Source: a virus
Length of the DNA stretch: 22,215 nt
Reading direction: 5' to 3' (one strand)
IMG/VR virus record: IMGVR_UViG_3300017738_000044
Span: 1 to 22,215 of that record
The notes beneath the pieces were generated by a model. That model saw only the letters and a program-made list of their open reading frames with translations, was not told the DNA's origin and ran no database searches. Positions 1 through 5,928 of this stretch are shown here, piece after piece. A program made the position numbers and the translations under genes. Each line of letters starts with the position of its first letter. Position 1 is the stretch's first letter.

Positions 1-66
1 AAACTTGCGGCGCTGGTTGAGATCAAACGCCCCAACCAGCAGATCGACGGTGCGATTTTGAGCCAT
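1..66 (-). CDS. Tail-region protein, N-terminal fragment (runs off window)
   Basis: An open frame starts with ATG at 66 and continues past the left edge, giving 22 residues that begin MAQNRTVDLLVGAF. It is co-oriented with the tail tube gene and lies 35 bases downstream of its stop. In siphoviruses the gene after the tail tube is often a tail assembly chaperone, so that is a positional guess. The fragment is too short to assign from sequence. Confidence 0.55.
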   Translation of the reverse strand, partial: MAQNRTVDLLVGAFDLNQRRKF

Positions 67-101
67 TAAATAAAAGCTTGCGCTTAAATTATAGACCTAA
101 A

Positions 102-524
102 TCATTGCAGGTTTAAAGCGATTGTGCCGCTAGTGACAAAGCTGCAGGACACAGTGACTAATTCGCCAACAGTTGAAGTGATTTCCATGTCGGTAATGAT
201 GCCTGTAAAAACAGCCGAATCGGTGCCTGAGGTGGTTCCGGTTGTAAACAACTCAAACGACGCGTCTGCAGGATCTGCTGCCGTGATGACATCCTCAAGG
301 AACGCTGCTTGGCCTGTTGCGTCTGGGTCATAAACCAGTTCAACAGTGCCAGAGCCGGAAACCATGCTGCCAATAAAGCTGCGAAAGGTGTCGCCCTGCT
401 TTGAAGTGTCAAGCGTTTCTTTCGTAGTGGATAAGCTCCAACTACGAGTGCCGACGATTGTTGCATTGCTGCCGCCAGAAGCTGAAAATTGGACTGCTCC
501 TTGTTCGCCTCGAAGTGTTGCCAT
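102..524 (-). CDS. Major tail tube protein
   Basis: This 140-residue protein is the likely building block of the siphovirus tail tube. It is rich in Ser, Thr, Gly and Val with alternating beta-type segments. An N-terminal stretch with GTRSWSLSTTKETLDTS, a central GSGTVELVYDPDATGQ and a C-terminal ITDMEITSTVGELVTVSCSF match the pattern of phage tail tube proteins of the TP901-1/lambda V type. The family's usual length is about 140-200 residues. It lies directly downstream of the tail terminator gene (stop of that gene at 527, start here at 524), which is the standard siphovirus order. The stop is TGA. Assignment rests on composition, motif style and position, not on a search. Confidence 0.8.
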   Translation of the reverse strand: MATLRGEQGAVQFSASGGSNATIVGTRSWSLSTTKETLDTSKQGDTFRSFIGSMVSGSGTVELVYDPDATGQAAFLEDVITAADPADASFELFTTGTTSGTDSAVFTGIITDMEITSTVGELVTVSCSFVTSGTIALNLQ

Positions 525-526
525 GG

Positions 527-952
527 TCAGAGTTCCTCGATGAATTCAAAGGTCACAGAGACCCGGGTTTGGAAATAGCCTTCAGGTGTTGGCGATGCCA
601 GCGCCGTCGGGCCATTGGGAGCGTCGAAGAAAACCCCCGACACGATCTCTCTATTGTAAAGGTCTCGGATTCGTTTACCAATCACCAAATTTGCCCCAGG
701 ACCAACGCCTTTGCCGCTAAAGATATTAAACACGGCAAGGCCCACGATCCGGTTGCGAGAATTAGTCGTAGATCCTTGGCTTAGGTATTGGTTGGCCCCA
801 AAGGTTGTTAAGCACTGCACAAATGAACTGTTAGGCGTGGGCTCAAAGGCCATGTTTTGAAAGACCACAGAGATAGTGGGGCTGTTGGCCAACTCAGTAG
901 CTAGTCGCCCTTCGATCGTGGCCCGCACTGAGTTGAGGTCTGTAGCTGCCAT
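527..952 (-). CDS. Tail terminator-like protein (DUF4128 type)
   Basis: This 141-residue protein probably caps the head-proximal end of the tail tube and joins it to the neck. An N-terminal helix (VRATIEGRLATELAN) is followed by FQNMAFEP, then a beta-rich domain ending in VSVTFEFIEEL. This is the layout of the DUF4128 phage tail terminator family. Its start overlaps the stop of the HK97 gp10-like gene upstream (TGATG), and it ends two bases before the tail tube start, so it is translated in the connector series. The product could also be called a minor tail protein. Family recognition is from memory. Confidence 0.7.
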   Translation of the reverse strand: MAATDLNSVRATIEGRLATELANSPTISVVFQNMAFEPTPNSSFVQCLTTFGANQYLSQGSTTNSRNRIVGLAVFNIFSGKGVGPGANLVIGKRIRDLYNREIVSGVFFDAPNGPTALASPTPEGYFQTRVSVTFEFIEEL

Positions 953-1425
953 CAGATCTTGCCTTCCTTTTGGGCCTGCTTAACAGCATCGTTGAAACGT
1001 TGCTGAGAATCAACCTGCAGTTCTTTGGTGATGATTTCGGGGAAACCCGCAACAGTGGCTTGGCGTGTCTTGAAGGTGCCGCCCCATGAAGGTGGCAGGC
1101 CGGTGCCCATGCAGACGGGCTCGGCATATTCCACGGCGTTGTGGACGTTGTAAACGTTGCCGATTGTTTCAGTGCCTGGTTGGTAGTTAATGCCCTTCGC
1201 TTGAGGGATGCTTTCTCCTTTAGCCGCCGCATATTCACCGGGTGGTTTTGATTTGTTACTTATGGCGTTTTCACCGATCTGCCAACTTGCCCTCAACCTG
1301 CCGGTTTGCGTTGGCGTTGCTTCTTTTAACAATTTGTCGGCTTCAAACACTGTGCTTTGCGCGAAAAAGTCCCCCAACTGATTTAAATAGTCGTCAACAC
1401 CATCAAAACCGATCTGCTTTGCCAT
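952..1425 (-). CDS. HK97 gp10-like neck/tail completion protein
   Basis: This 157-residue protein belongs by appearance to the HK97-gp10 family of head-tail joining or tail completion proteins. The diagnostic feature is an N-terminal helix followed by ATPTQTGRLRASW near residues 36-48, where the TGxLRxSW motif leads into the beta domain. The C-terminus (about residues 125-157) is a charged helical tail rich in Lys and Gln. It sits between the stopper-like gene (1428-1790) and the terminator gene, the order seen in HK97-like siphoviruses. Its stop overlaps the next start by a TGATG junction. Confidence 0.75.
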   Translation of the reverse strand: MAKQIGFDGVDDYLNQLGDFFAQSTVFEADKLLKEATPTQTGRLRASWQIGENAISNKSKPPGEYAAAKGESIPQAKGINYQPGTETIGNVYNVHNAVEYAEPVCMGTGLPPSWGGTFKTRQATVAGFPEIITKELQVDSQQRFNDAVKQAQKEGKI

Positions 1426-1427
1426 TG

Positions 1428-1790
1428 TTAGGCCCTCAAATAAAGGTCGTAGGCAATGTCAACACCGTTCAGCTCTTGCTTGTCTACCTGGACGATCTGA
1501 TAAACGATACTGCTGATCACCACGCGGTCTTTGGTCTCAGGTGCGCTAGTCACATCTGCCGCCGAAATGGTGAGCTTTTTGTCGCCTGCTTGAATCAGCT
1601 CATTGGCCTCACGCAGCGCCACTTCACTGACAACACCCTTGATCGCTGTGTCTGATTCAGTTTCTGTGACTGTGCCCGTCGTGGTGTTGTAGCTGCCGCC
1701 ACTCACGAAGCGGATCGTGACATCACCGCCAAGAACCGTCCCCCCGATAATCGGGGCCAGCTTTGCTGCCAGGATGTCGCCAAGTGCCAT
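1428..1790 (-). CDS. Head-tail connector/stopper-like protein
   Basis: This 120-residue beta-rich protein fits the head completion or head-tail joining family (SPP1 gp16-like stopper). Visible features are an N-terminal MALGDILAAKLAPIIGG, the middle segment FVSGGSYNTTTGTVTETE, and AIKGVVSEV followed by GDKKLTISAADV and VYQIVQVDKQELNGV. This run of strands with a hydrophobic last third is typical of these small connector proteins. It starts inside a TAATG overlap with the preceding gene and lies in the expected place between the adaptor and the gp10-like protein. The stop is TAA. Confidence 0.7.
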   Translation of the reverse strand: MALGDILAAKLAPIIGGTVLGGDVTIRFVSGGSYNTTTGTVTETESDTAIKGVVSEVALREANELIQAGDKKLTISAADVTSAPETKDRVVISSIVYQIVQVDKQELNGVDIAYDLYLRA

Positions 1791-2035
1791 TAGGCCTCGT
1801 AAGCAATGATGGTTCCGCTGGTAAGGGTGATGCTGGTGATAATTAGTCCCTCAATACAGGCAGCTGTATCAAACTCAATCGCCTCTTTAGTAGCTGAGCC
1901 GTTTTCTGTGATGTTGGTGGCTGTCATTGACGCGATTACAGAATCTTCAAGCGCCATGATCTTGAAAAACTTGCCGGTGTGCGCGGCTGTGTTTGTGATG
2001 ATCGTGGCCTTGGCAGGCGTGTATCCATAACCCAT
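1790..2035 (-). CDS. Small structural-region protein of unknown function
   Basis: This 81-residue protein is not confidently recognised. It begins MGYGYTPAKATIITNT and has a repeating beta pattern (FFKIMALEDSVIAS, then GLIITSITLTSGTIIAYEA). Small proteins ending in SITLTSGxxIAY are common in phage structural clusters and may be virion or head-fibre components; that is inference. It lies two bases downstream of the head-tail adaptor stop and overlaps the next gene by TAATG, so it is certainly part of the structural operon. Confidence 0.6.
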   Translation of the reverse strand: MGYGYTPAKATIITNTAAHTGKFFKIMALEDSVIASMTATNITENGSATKEAIEFDTAACIEGLIITSITLTSGTIIAYEA

Positions 2036-2037
2036 GA

Positions 2038-2598
2038 TCAGCTCCGTTTAACAGAAATGTTGCCTGGTCCACTGATTCTAAGTGAGTGGAGATATCTTTC
2101 AAACATGGGCGGCACGCGATCAGCTCCCACTGAACCGGTCTTATCAGGCACGACCGAAATACTGCCCACTTGGATGCTCTTGAAATCCTCAAGGCCACCC
2201 AGACTGATGCCGTCTTTGTTGCTGTGCAGGTAAACCGCTAGCTCAATCTGAGCGTGTTTAATCTGCGAGGGGATCTCTGTATCGGTAAAGAAATCGTCGG
2301 CAATACGAAAAGGAAAACCCGTTGCGTAGGTATTGATATACGTCGAAGGCTTTCTGACACCTGTACGCGGCCACTCAAGCGCCTGCGTGTCGGTTGCCTT
2401 GGCCCCTAAAAATCTTTCGCGGTCAAGCCGTTGTGTGGCGGCTGTCAGCGCACGGTTGCGACTATCAGTGTTGCCTGAGCCCCACTTATTCGCATCAGTG
2501 CCCAGCACCATGGCGTCAACGTAGGCATCAGCCTCCGCCAGCGTCATGTAGCTGTTCGAGCTTGCCCCGCCCGCTGTTGCGACGATTGTTACTGCCAT
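2038..2598 (-). CDS. Head-tail adaptor (DnaT-like/gp6-type connector)
   Basis: This 186-residue protein probably forms the ring that binds beneath the portal. The N-terminus (NSYMTLAEADAYVDA at about residues 14-28) followed by an Arg-rich helix (NRALTAATQRLDRERFLG) and LEWPRTGV is the signature of the phage family annotated as DnaT-like ssDNA-binding or head-tail adaptor protein. The middle (IPSQIKHAQIELAVYL) is the usual second helix pair. The ATG at 2598 is supported because the family starts just before the NSYxxxxEADAY motif. The gene begins inside the 3' end of the 58-residue gene upstream, a 71-base overlap in a different frame. Confidence 0.8.
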   Translation of the reverse strand: MAVTIVATAGGASSNSYMTLAEADAYVDAMVLGTDANKWGSGNTDSRNRALTAATQRLDRERFLGAKATDTQALEWPRTGVRKPSTYINTYATGFPFRIADDFFTDTEIPSQIKHAQIELAVYLHSNKDGISLGGLEDFKSIQVGSISVVPDKTGSVGADRVPPMFERYLHSLRISGPGNISVKRS

Positions 2599-2704
2599 TG
2601 GCCTTGCGGGTGGTGGTCTTGGGTTCAGTCTTAGCAGGGGCAGAGGCCACCGCTTGCGCGGCAGCCTGCTGTTCCCTAAGTCGCTTGAAAGCGAACAAAG
2701 CCAT
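2528..2704 (-). CDS. Small Ala/Lys-rich protein overlapping the adaptor gene
   Basis: This 58-residue open frame starts MALFAFKRLREQQAAAQA and continues into an Ala, Pro, Thr and Lys rich tail. Its ATG overlaps the stop of the decoration-like gene (TGATG at 2706-2702), which supports translational coupling. Its last third overlaps the start of the adaptor gene by 71 bases in another frame. Short proteins with a hydrophobic-basic head and a Lys/Pro tail are often seen between capsid and connector genes in marine siphoviruses. I know no function. The evidence is the coupled start and the otherwise empty gap before the adaptor gene. Confidence 0.6.
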   Translation of the reverse strand: MALFAFKRLREQQAAAQAVASAPAKTEPKTTTRKANGSNNRRNSGRGKLEQLHDAGGG

Positions 2705-3069
2705 CAGCTAGAAGCGCCTTTAAGCGCAACAAAGTTGATGACGATCGCCTCTGACAGCGAGCCAGCAGACACGTTTGAAACGGTCAGGTTGAAAGAACCT
2801 GCCGCCATCGTGCTTGCCTGCACCAAATAGCTGCCAGCAGTTCCGGCAGAGCCGTGAACAGCAACGACAACATCTGTTGCGGCCACTTCGCTGTTGGTCA
2901 CAGCAAAAGTGGCTTCAGCGCCTGCACCAAGGGCAGCGCCGTTCATGGTGATTTGACCGGATGCAGCGTTAATCGTCACGCCGGTCGTCTTGTTGGTGGC
3001 CTGGGTCACAGTGCCGCCAGTGGTCGGGCCAATGAGTTTGCCCGCTGTTGCCTCAAAAATGGATGCCAT
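2704..3069 (-). CDS. Putative head decoration/fibre protein
   Basis: This 121-residue protein is low in charge and rich in Ala, Gly, Thr and Val, with a repeating beta pattern: GTVTQATNKTTGVTINAASG, ITMNGAALGAGAEATFAVTNS, then ATDVVVAVHGSAGTAGSYLV. Proteins with this pattern often follow the major capsid gene in marine phages and are taken to be decoration or head-fibre proteins. It has the strongest Shine-Dalgarno in the window: AGGAGGT (complement of 3078-3084) eight bases before the ATG. This suggests high expression, as expected for a multi-copy virion protein. The exact role is inferred. Confidence 0.65.
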   Translation of the reverse strand: MASIFEATAGKLIGPTTGGTVTQATNKTTGVTINAASGQITMNGAALGAGAEATFAVTNSEVAATDVVVAVHGSAGTAGSYLVQASTMAAGSFNLTVSNVSAGSLSEAIVINFVALKGASS

Positions 3070-3087
3070 GGTTAGTTACCTCCTGGG

Positions 3088-4116
3088 TTAATCAAGGGAG
3101 CTAATAACTGTCGCGCGGACGATACCAATGTTCTTGGTTTCGTACACCTGCGACCAGTTACCCACGGTTTCCAGCTGAGCGCGAGTCGGGTTGACCGTGG
3201 TCACGCCCCACTTTGCACCGATCGGGTGGTAGCAGTACCCGAGCGAAATTGCAAGCGCGTCTGACAAACTTAATATGTCACGGTCAGTTTCGGTCCTGAG
3301 CGCAGTGACCTCAGAACCGCCGACAGCGCCCTGGGTCATGAAGTAAACGGCGTATTCCGTGGAAGCGCCGCTGCCTGTGGTCTGCACGTCATCGCTGACC
3401 ACAACCCGCATTCCCATGAAGACCGGGACAGTGGGATTACCAAAGGCACCCTCAAGCGAACCACCGCTTGCGGTTGCGCCTGCAGCGGTATCACCTGCAG
3501 CGACGAAATCGACTGCACGTCTTTCGACAAGCTCGTAATAAGTCGCGCTGTGCATGACCACAGCCGCCAACTTGTCGCCTTGGTCGCCCAAAAGATTTTT
3601 GGCGCGTGCGACGTGGCCAGGCGTCAATGAGGTCGGTGAATCACCAGACTCAGAATCCAAGGACAGGCCAAAGAAGGCGCTGCTGGAAGAGTTGTTATTC
3701 AGCGAACCGAAAACACCAGACAGACAGGAAACAAGATCCTTCTGCTTTTGGTGGTTTACATAGCGGGCCATTTTCTGGCCAATCGCTCCGATGGGGTCGG
3801 AGCCAGATGCCAATGCCGCAAGATCTCTTGCCTCAAAAGCCCTGCCTCTACGAAGCAACACGCCGATCTGACGATCTGCCTCGATTTTGCCTGGTGTCAA
3901 TGACGTGCTGTCGGTCAGCACCTCAAAGTCGCCAGAAAGGTTTGCCTTATAGAAAGGCACGGAAACAAAGTCTCCGCTGCCATCGCCGGAAGTATTCAGC
4001 TCGGCCATCGGTTGCACCACACCCGACTGCAAAAATGCGTCGGAACGGGTCGATTCCTCGATGACGTAAGGGCTAAATACCTCGGGGATGATCAAATCTG
4101 ACCGAAGGGTGGCCAT
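3088..4116 (-). CDS. Major capsid protein
   Basis: This 342-residue protein is the likely capsid shell subunit. The N-terminus (LIIPEVFSPYVIEESTRSDAFLQSGVV) and the segment VSVPFYKANLSGDFEVLTDS then LRRGRAFEARDLAALASGSDPIG are typical of the HK97-fold coat family sometimes annotated as major capsid protein 13-like. A central VMHSATYYELVERRAVDF and a C-terminal IGAKWGVTTVNPTRAQLE also fit. It sits directly downstream of the scaffold gene and upstream of the decoration-like gene. AGGAG lies five bases before the ATG, a strong site. Stop is TAA. Confidence 0.88.
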   Translation of the reverse strand: MATLRSDLIIPEVFSPYVIEESTRSDAFLQSGVVQPMAELNTSGDGSGDFVSVPFYKANLSGDFEVLTDSTSLTPGKIEADRQIGVLLRRGRAFEARDLAALASGSDPIGAIGQKMARYVNHQKQKDLVSCLSGVFGSLNNNSSSSAFFGLSLDSESGDSPTSLTPGHVARAKNLLGDQGDKLAAVVMHSATYYELVERRAVDFVAAGDTAAGATASGGSLEGAFGNPTVPVFMGMRVVVSDDVQTTGSGASTEYAVYFMTQGAVGGSEVTALRTETDRDILSLSDALAISLGYCYHPIGAKWGVTTVNPTRAQLETVGNWSQVYETKNIGIVRATVISSLD

Positions 4117-4189
4117 GATCTCCTGAAGTAGTGTTTACGGTGTGGGCGTAACCCGATTGGCTCGGCGTAGCGTTGCCAGTTGATTCATA

Positions 4190-4891
4190 TTAACGCTCGC
4201 GCAAACGTCTTTCAGCTTCAGCTTTGTAATTCTGCCAATTTTCAGGGTGCTTTCTAATAATTTCACCCAGGGCTGACATGTTGATGCCGCGATTGATGCC
4301 GCCGACGGTCAAGTCACGCAGCAAATCAGGATCTAGGCCACCGCTTGATGCACCCCGCGCTGCAGGTGCGCCACCGCCCTGGGGCTTAGGAACCTTCTGC
4401 ACCCATTCCGGCACGTTGTTGCGAGCCCAGTCAGCGACAGGGATTCGCTCATAGCCATCAACCACCACCGGGCCATTGTTGCCCTGCTGGATTTCCTTAT
4501 CCTTCAAATAATTCCGCATGACTAAATCAGGGTCATGCACAACGTCTGACAGGGCGCTAACCGCAGGCGCAGTCAGCTCAAGGTCACGCACACGGCTCTC
4601 CAGCTCTGCGATGCGTTCATCTTTCTTGGTGCTGTTTTCGCGAAACTGATGCTCTCTGGCTTGTAGTGCTTCGCTGTACTTGCCCTGTGATTCCAGTTGT
4701 TCTTGCTCTGCTTTTGCCTTGAAGTCCATCAACTCTTGGATGTTGACGCCTTCAGGCACTGATTTGGTTTTTTTTAATTTACCAATCAGCTCGTGATTTT
4801 TTCGTTCTAATGCTTCAACGCTGCTTTTAAGCAGATCCAATTCATTCGTGTCTGCTGTAGGCGTAGCCTCTTGCAGTTGTTCTTCCGACAT
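4190..4891 (-). CDS. Head scaffolding protein
   Basis: This 233-residue acidic, strongly helical protein is the likely internal scaffold for capsid assembly. It has long coiled-coil stretches (about residues 17-42 and 52-110) rich in Glu, Lys and Gln. A Gly/Ala-rich hinge with QGGGAPAARGASSGG near residue 175 follows. The protein ends in a basic C-terminal helix, HPENWQNYKAEAERRL, the usual capsid-contacting end of scaffolds. It lies immediately upstream of the major capsid gene, with 73 bases between them. A short inverted repeat (TAACC, 5 bases, GGTTA) lies just upstream of the ATG at about 4895-4909. Confidence 0.8.
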   Translation of the reverse strand: MSEEQLQEATPTADTNELDLLKSSVEALERKNHELIGKLKKTKSVPEGVNIQELMDFKAKAEQEQLESQGKYSEALQAREHQFRENSTKKDERIAELESRVRDLELTAPAVSALSDVVHDPDLVMRNYLKDKEIQQGNNGPVVVDGYERIPVADWARNNVPEWVQKVPKPQGGGAPAARGASSGGLDPDLLRDLTVGGINRGINMSALGEIIRKHPENWQNYKAEAERRLRER

Positions 4892-4926
4892 AAATAACCC
4901 GTAAGGTTAATTGCAGCCCAAATGTA

Positions 4927-5208
4927 CTACCAAAGAAACTTATTCGCCCAGTAAGCCTTTGAACTTGGCCCGCGTTTGATGTTTTGCGCGTGCCGGGCCT
5001 TCCAATTTTTGCGGGTTTCAGCAGCGGCTTTGCTTTCACCCTTACGTTTGGGGAAACGCTTTGCACCCTGCAGGCCAAACCTCAGCAGCTTTTCTTTGCC
5101 GTCAACCTTGGTCACAACCGCAGCCGCATACTTGGGGTGCTTTGTGGTCATGATCGGTTTATTGAGGCCCTCGAAGCGGTGGCCTCCTTTGTCAATGGCC
5201 TTAGCCAT
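4927..5208 (-). CDS. Small basic protein (DUF6321-like)
   Basis: This 93-residue Lys/Arg-rich protein has the core motif LRFGLQGAKRFPKRKGES followed by TRKNWKARHAQNI and ends AYWANKFLW. The motif RxxFxARHxxNI with a terminal AYWANKxxW is common in small phage proteins between portal and capsid genes; it resembles DUF6321, though I cannot check. A nucleic-acid-binding or internal virion role is possible. It ends with TAG right after the family-typical final Trp, which shows that TAG is read as a stop in this phage. A two-base gap separates it from the upstream Tudor-like gene. Confidence 0.65.
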   Translation of the reverse strand: MAKAIDKGGHRFEGLNKPIMTTKHPKYAAAVVTKVDGKEKLLRFGLQGAKRFPKRKGESKAAAETRKNWKARHAQNIKRGPSSKAYWANKFLW

Positions 5209-5210
5209 GG

Positions 5211-5444
5211 TTATTTCTTTTTAGCCTTTTTGGAAGGGCTCAGCTCTGAGCGCTTTTTTAAAACAGTGTTGCCAGTTACATCTGACTTGATCCGCACAAT
5301 CGGATCATTAGCAGAGCCAACCCTGGTGACAGTGCCGCCGCTGCGGGTCTTAACTGACACGCGATCAGATTTGGCAACGCTTTGCACCACTCCTGTGGTC
5401 CTGGCCCCTCCGTAGGACCAGGCGACACGAGAACCTATCCTCAC
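5211..5444 (-). CDS. HVA1/Tudor-like small protein (DUF2945 type)
   Basis: This 77-residue protein starts at GTG 5444. It contains GSRVAWSYGGARTTGVVQSV, then VKTRSGGTVTRVGSANDPIV and TGNTVLKKRSEL, which is the full pattern of the small SH3/Tudor-like domain family PF11160 (hypervirulence-associated TUDOR, formerly DUF2945). These single-domain proteins occur in many phages, without a settled role. The GTG start overlaps the stop of the 25-residue Lys-rich peptide gene (GTGA at 5444-5441), so the two are coupled. The C-terminus is Lys-rich. Confidence 0.75.
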   Translation of the reverse strand: MRIGSRVAWSYGGARTTGVVQSVAKSDRVSVKTRSGGTVTRVGSANDPIVRIKSDVTGNTVLKKRSELSPSKKAKKK

Positions 5445-5518
5445 TTTTTCTTGCCTCCTTTCTTTTTCTTTTTGCCCGCAGGTTTCTGAGGCTTCATGGG
5501 GCCTTTGTAACTAGGCAT
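5441..5518 (-). CDS. Tiny Lys-rich peptide gene (25 aa)
   Basis: A 25-codon frame begins MPSYKGPMKPQKP and continues as a run of Lys and Gly. Its ATG overlaps the stop of the 40-residue gene (TGATG), and its TGA overlaps the GTG start of the Tudor-like gene (GTGA). Overlapping junctions at both ends are strong evidence that it is translated. Short basic peptides of this MPxYKG type occur in other phage head clusters. It could bind packaged DNA, but that is a guess. Confidence 0.55.
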   Translation of the reverse strand: MPSYKGPMKPQKPAGKKKKKGGKKK

Positions 5519-5640
5519 CAGCTGTCCTCCTTGGATGCTTCTGTTTTAGCTGCTTTTTTCTTAGCAGCGGGCTTTTTTGGAGGGCAGGCCGGGGCCTCTT
5601 CTGTGGTCGGTTTGAACTGAAACTTGCTGTGAAGTTGCAT
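5518..5640 (-). CDS. Small Lys/Ala-rich protein (40 aa)
   Basis: This 40-codon frame starts MQLHSKFQFKPTTEEAP and ends in a Lys/Ala-rich tail (KKPAAKKKAAKTEASK). Its stop overlaps the next start (TGATG at 5520-5516). It is the first minus-strand gene after the plus-strand insertion at 5731-5928, so it may be the first gene of a separate transcript reaching the capsid genes. No good Shine-Dalgarno precedes the ATG. Function unknown; the basic tail suggests nucleic acid contact. Confidence 0.5.
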   Translation of the reverse strand: MQLHSKFQFKPTTEEAPACPPKKPAAKKKAAKTEASKEDS

Positions 5641-5730
5641 GGGACAGGCTTTGACAGCTTCTTAACTGTATCTAACGATCAAAAATTATTCATCAAAGGC
5701 CGATTCAGATTGCAGTGCTACCTTGAGGCC
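5641..5730. promoter_or_regulatory. Divergent intergenic region, possible promoters
   Basis: This 90-base, AT-rich stretch separates the minus-strand gene starting at 5640 from the plus-strand gene starting at 5731. On the plus strand a perfect TTGACA lies at 5651-5656, but I find no good -10 hexamer 16-18 bases downstream. On the minus strand TTGATG (complement of 5693-5698) could be a -35 with only a weak -10. It is the natural place for promoters in both directions; the exact elements are uncertain. Confidence 0.3.
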
Positions 5731-5928
5731 ATGGCAACACAGGATTACAGCAGCAAGAAACAAGCCAAAGAACGCGCACAGCGTTTTGGCTATGACGATT
5801 CACGGGCCGACGAGGTTGGCACCGTGACAAATGCCAATGGCAAGCAAGTTGGCCCAGGGCAGGACGGGTTTATGGATGCCTTGGCACTTGAGTTTGGTTT
5901 CAAATACGAGGAAGAGGTCAAGGGCTGA
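5731..5928 (+). CDS. Plus-strand orphan gene inside the late block
   Basis: This 65-residue protein starts MATQDYSSKKQAKERAQRFG and contains a charged helix, then DDSRADEVGTVTNANG and an acidic C-terminus. It is not recognised. It lies against the direction of the surrounding head genes, fills a stretch with no minus-strand gene, and its last 11 bases overlap the convergent end of the MuF gene. The frame extends upstream to a GTG at 5629, but that start would overlap the minus-strand gene at 5640, so ATG 5731 is preferred. It may be a moron-type gene with its own promoter. Confidence 0.55.
   Translation: MATQDYSSKKQAKERAQRFGYDDSRADEVGTVTNANGKQVGPGQDGFMDALALEFGFKYEEEVKG

Noticed and set aside
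3606-4064. Plus-strand open frame of 152 codons opposite the capsid gene
   Set aside because: It is entirely within the major capsid gene, with a composition typical of an antisense frame.
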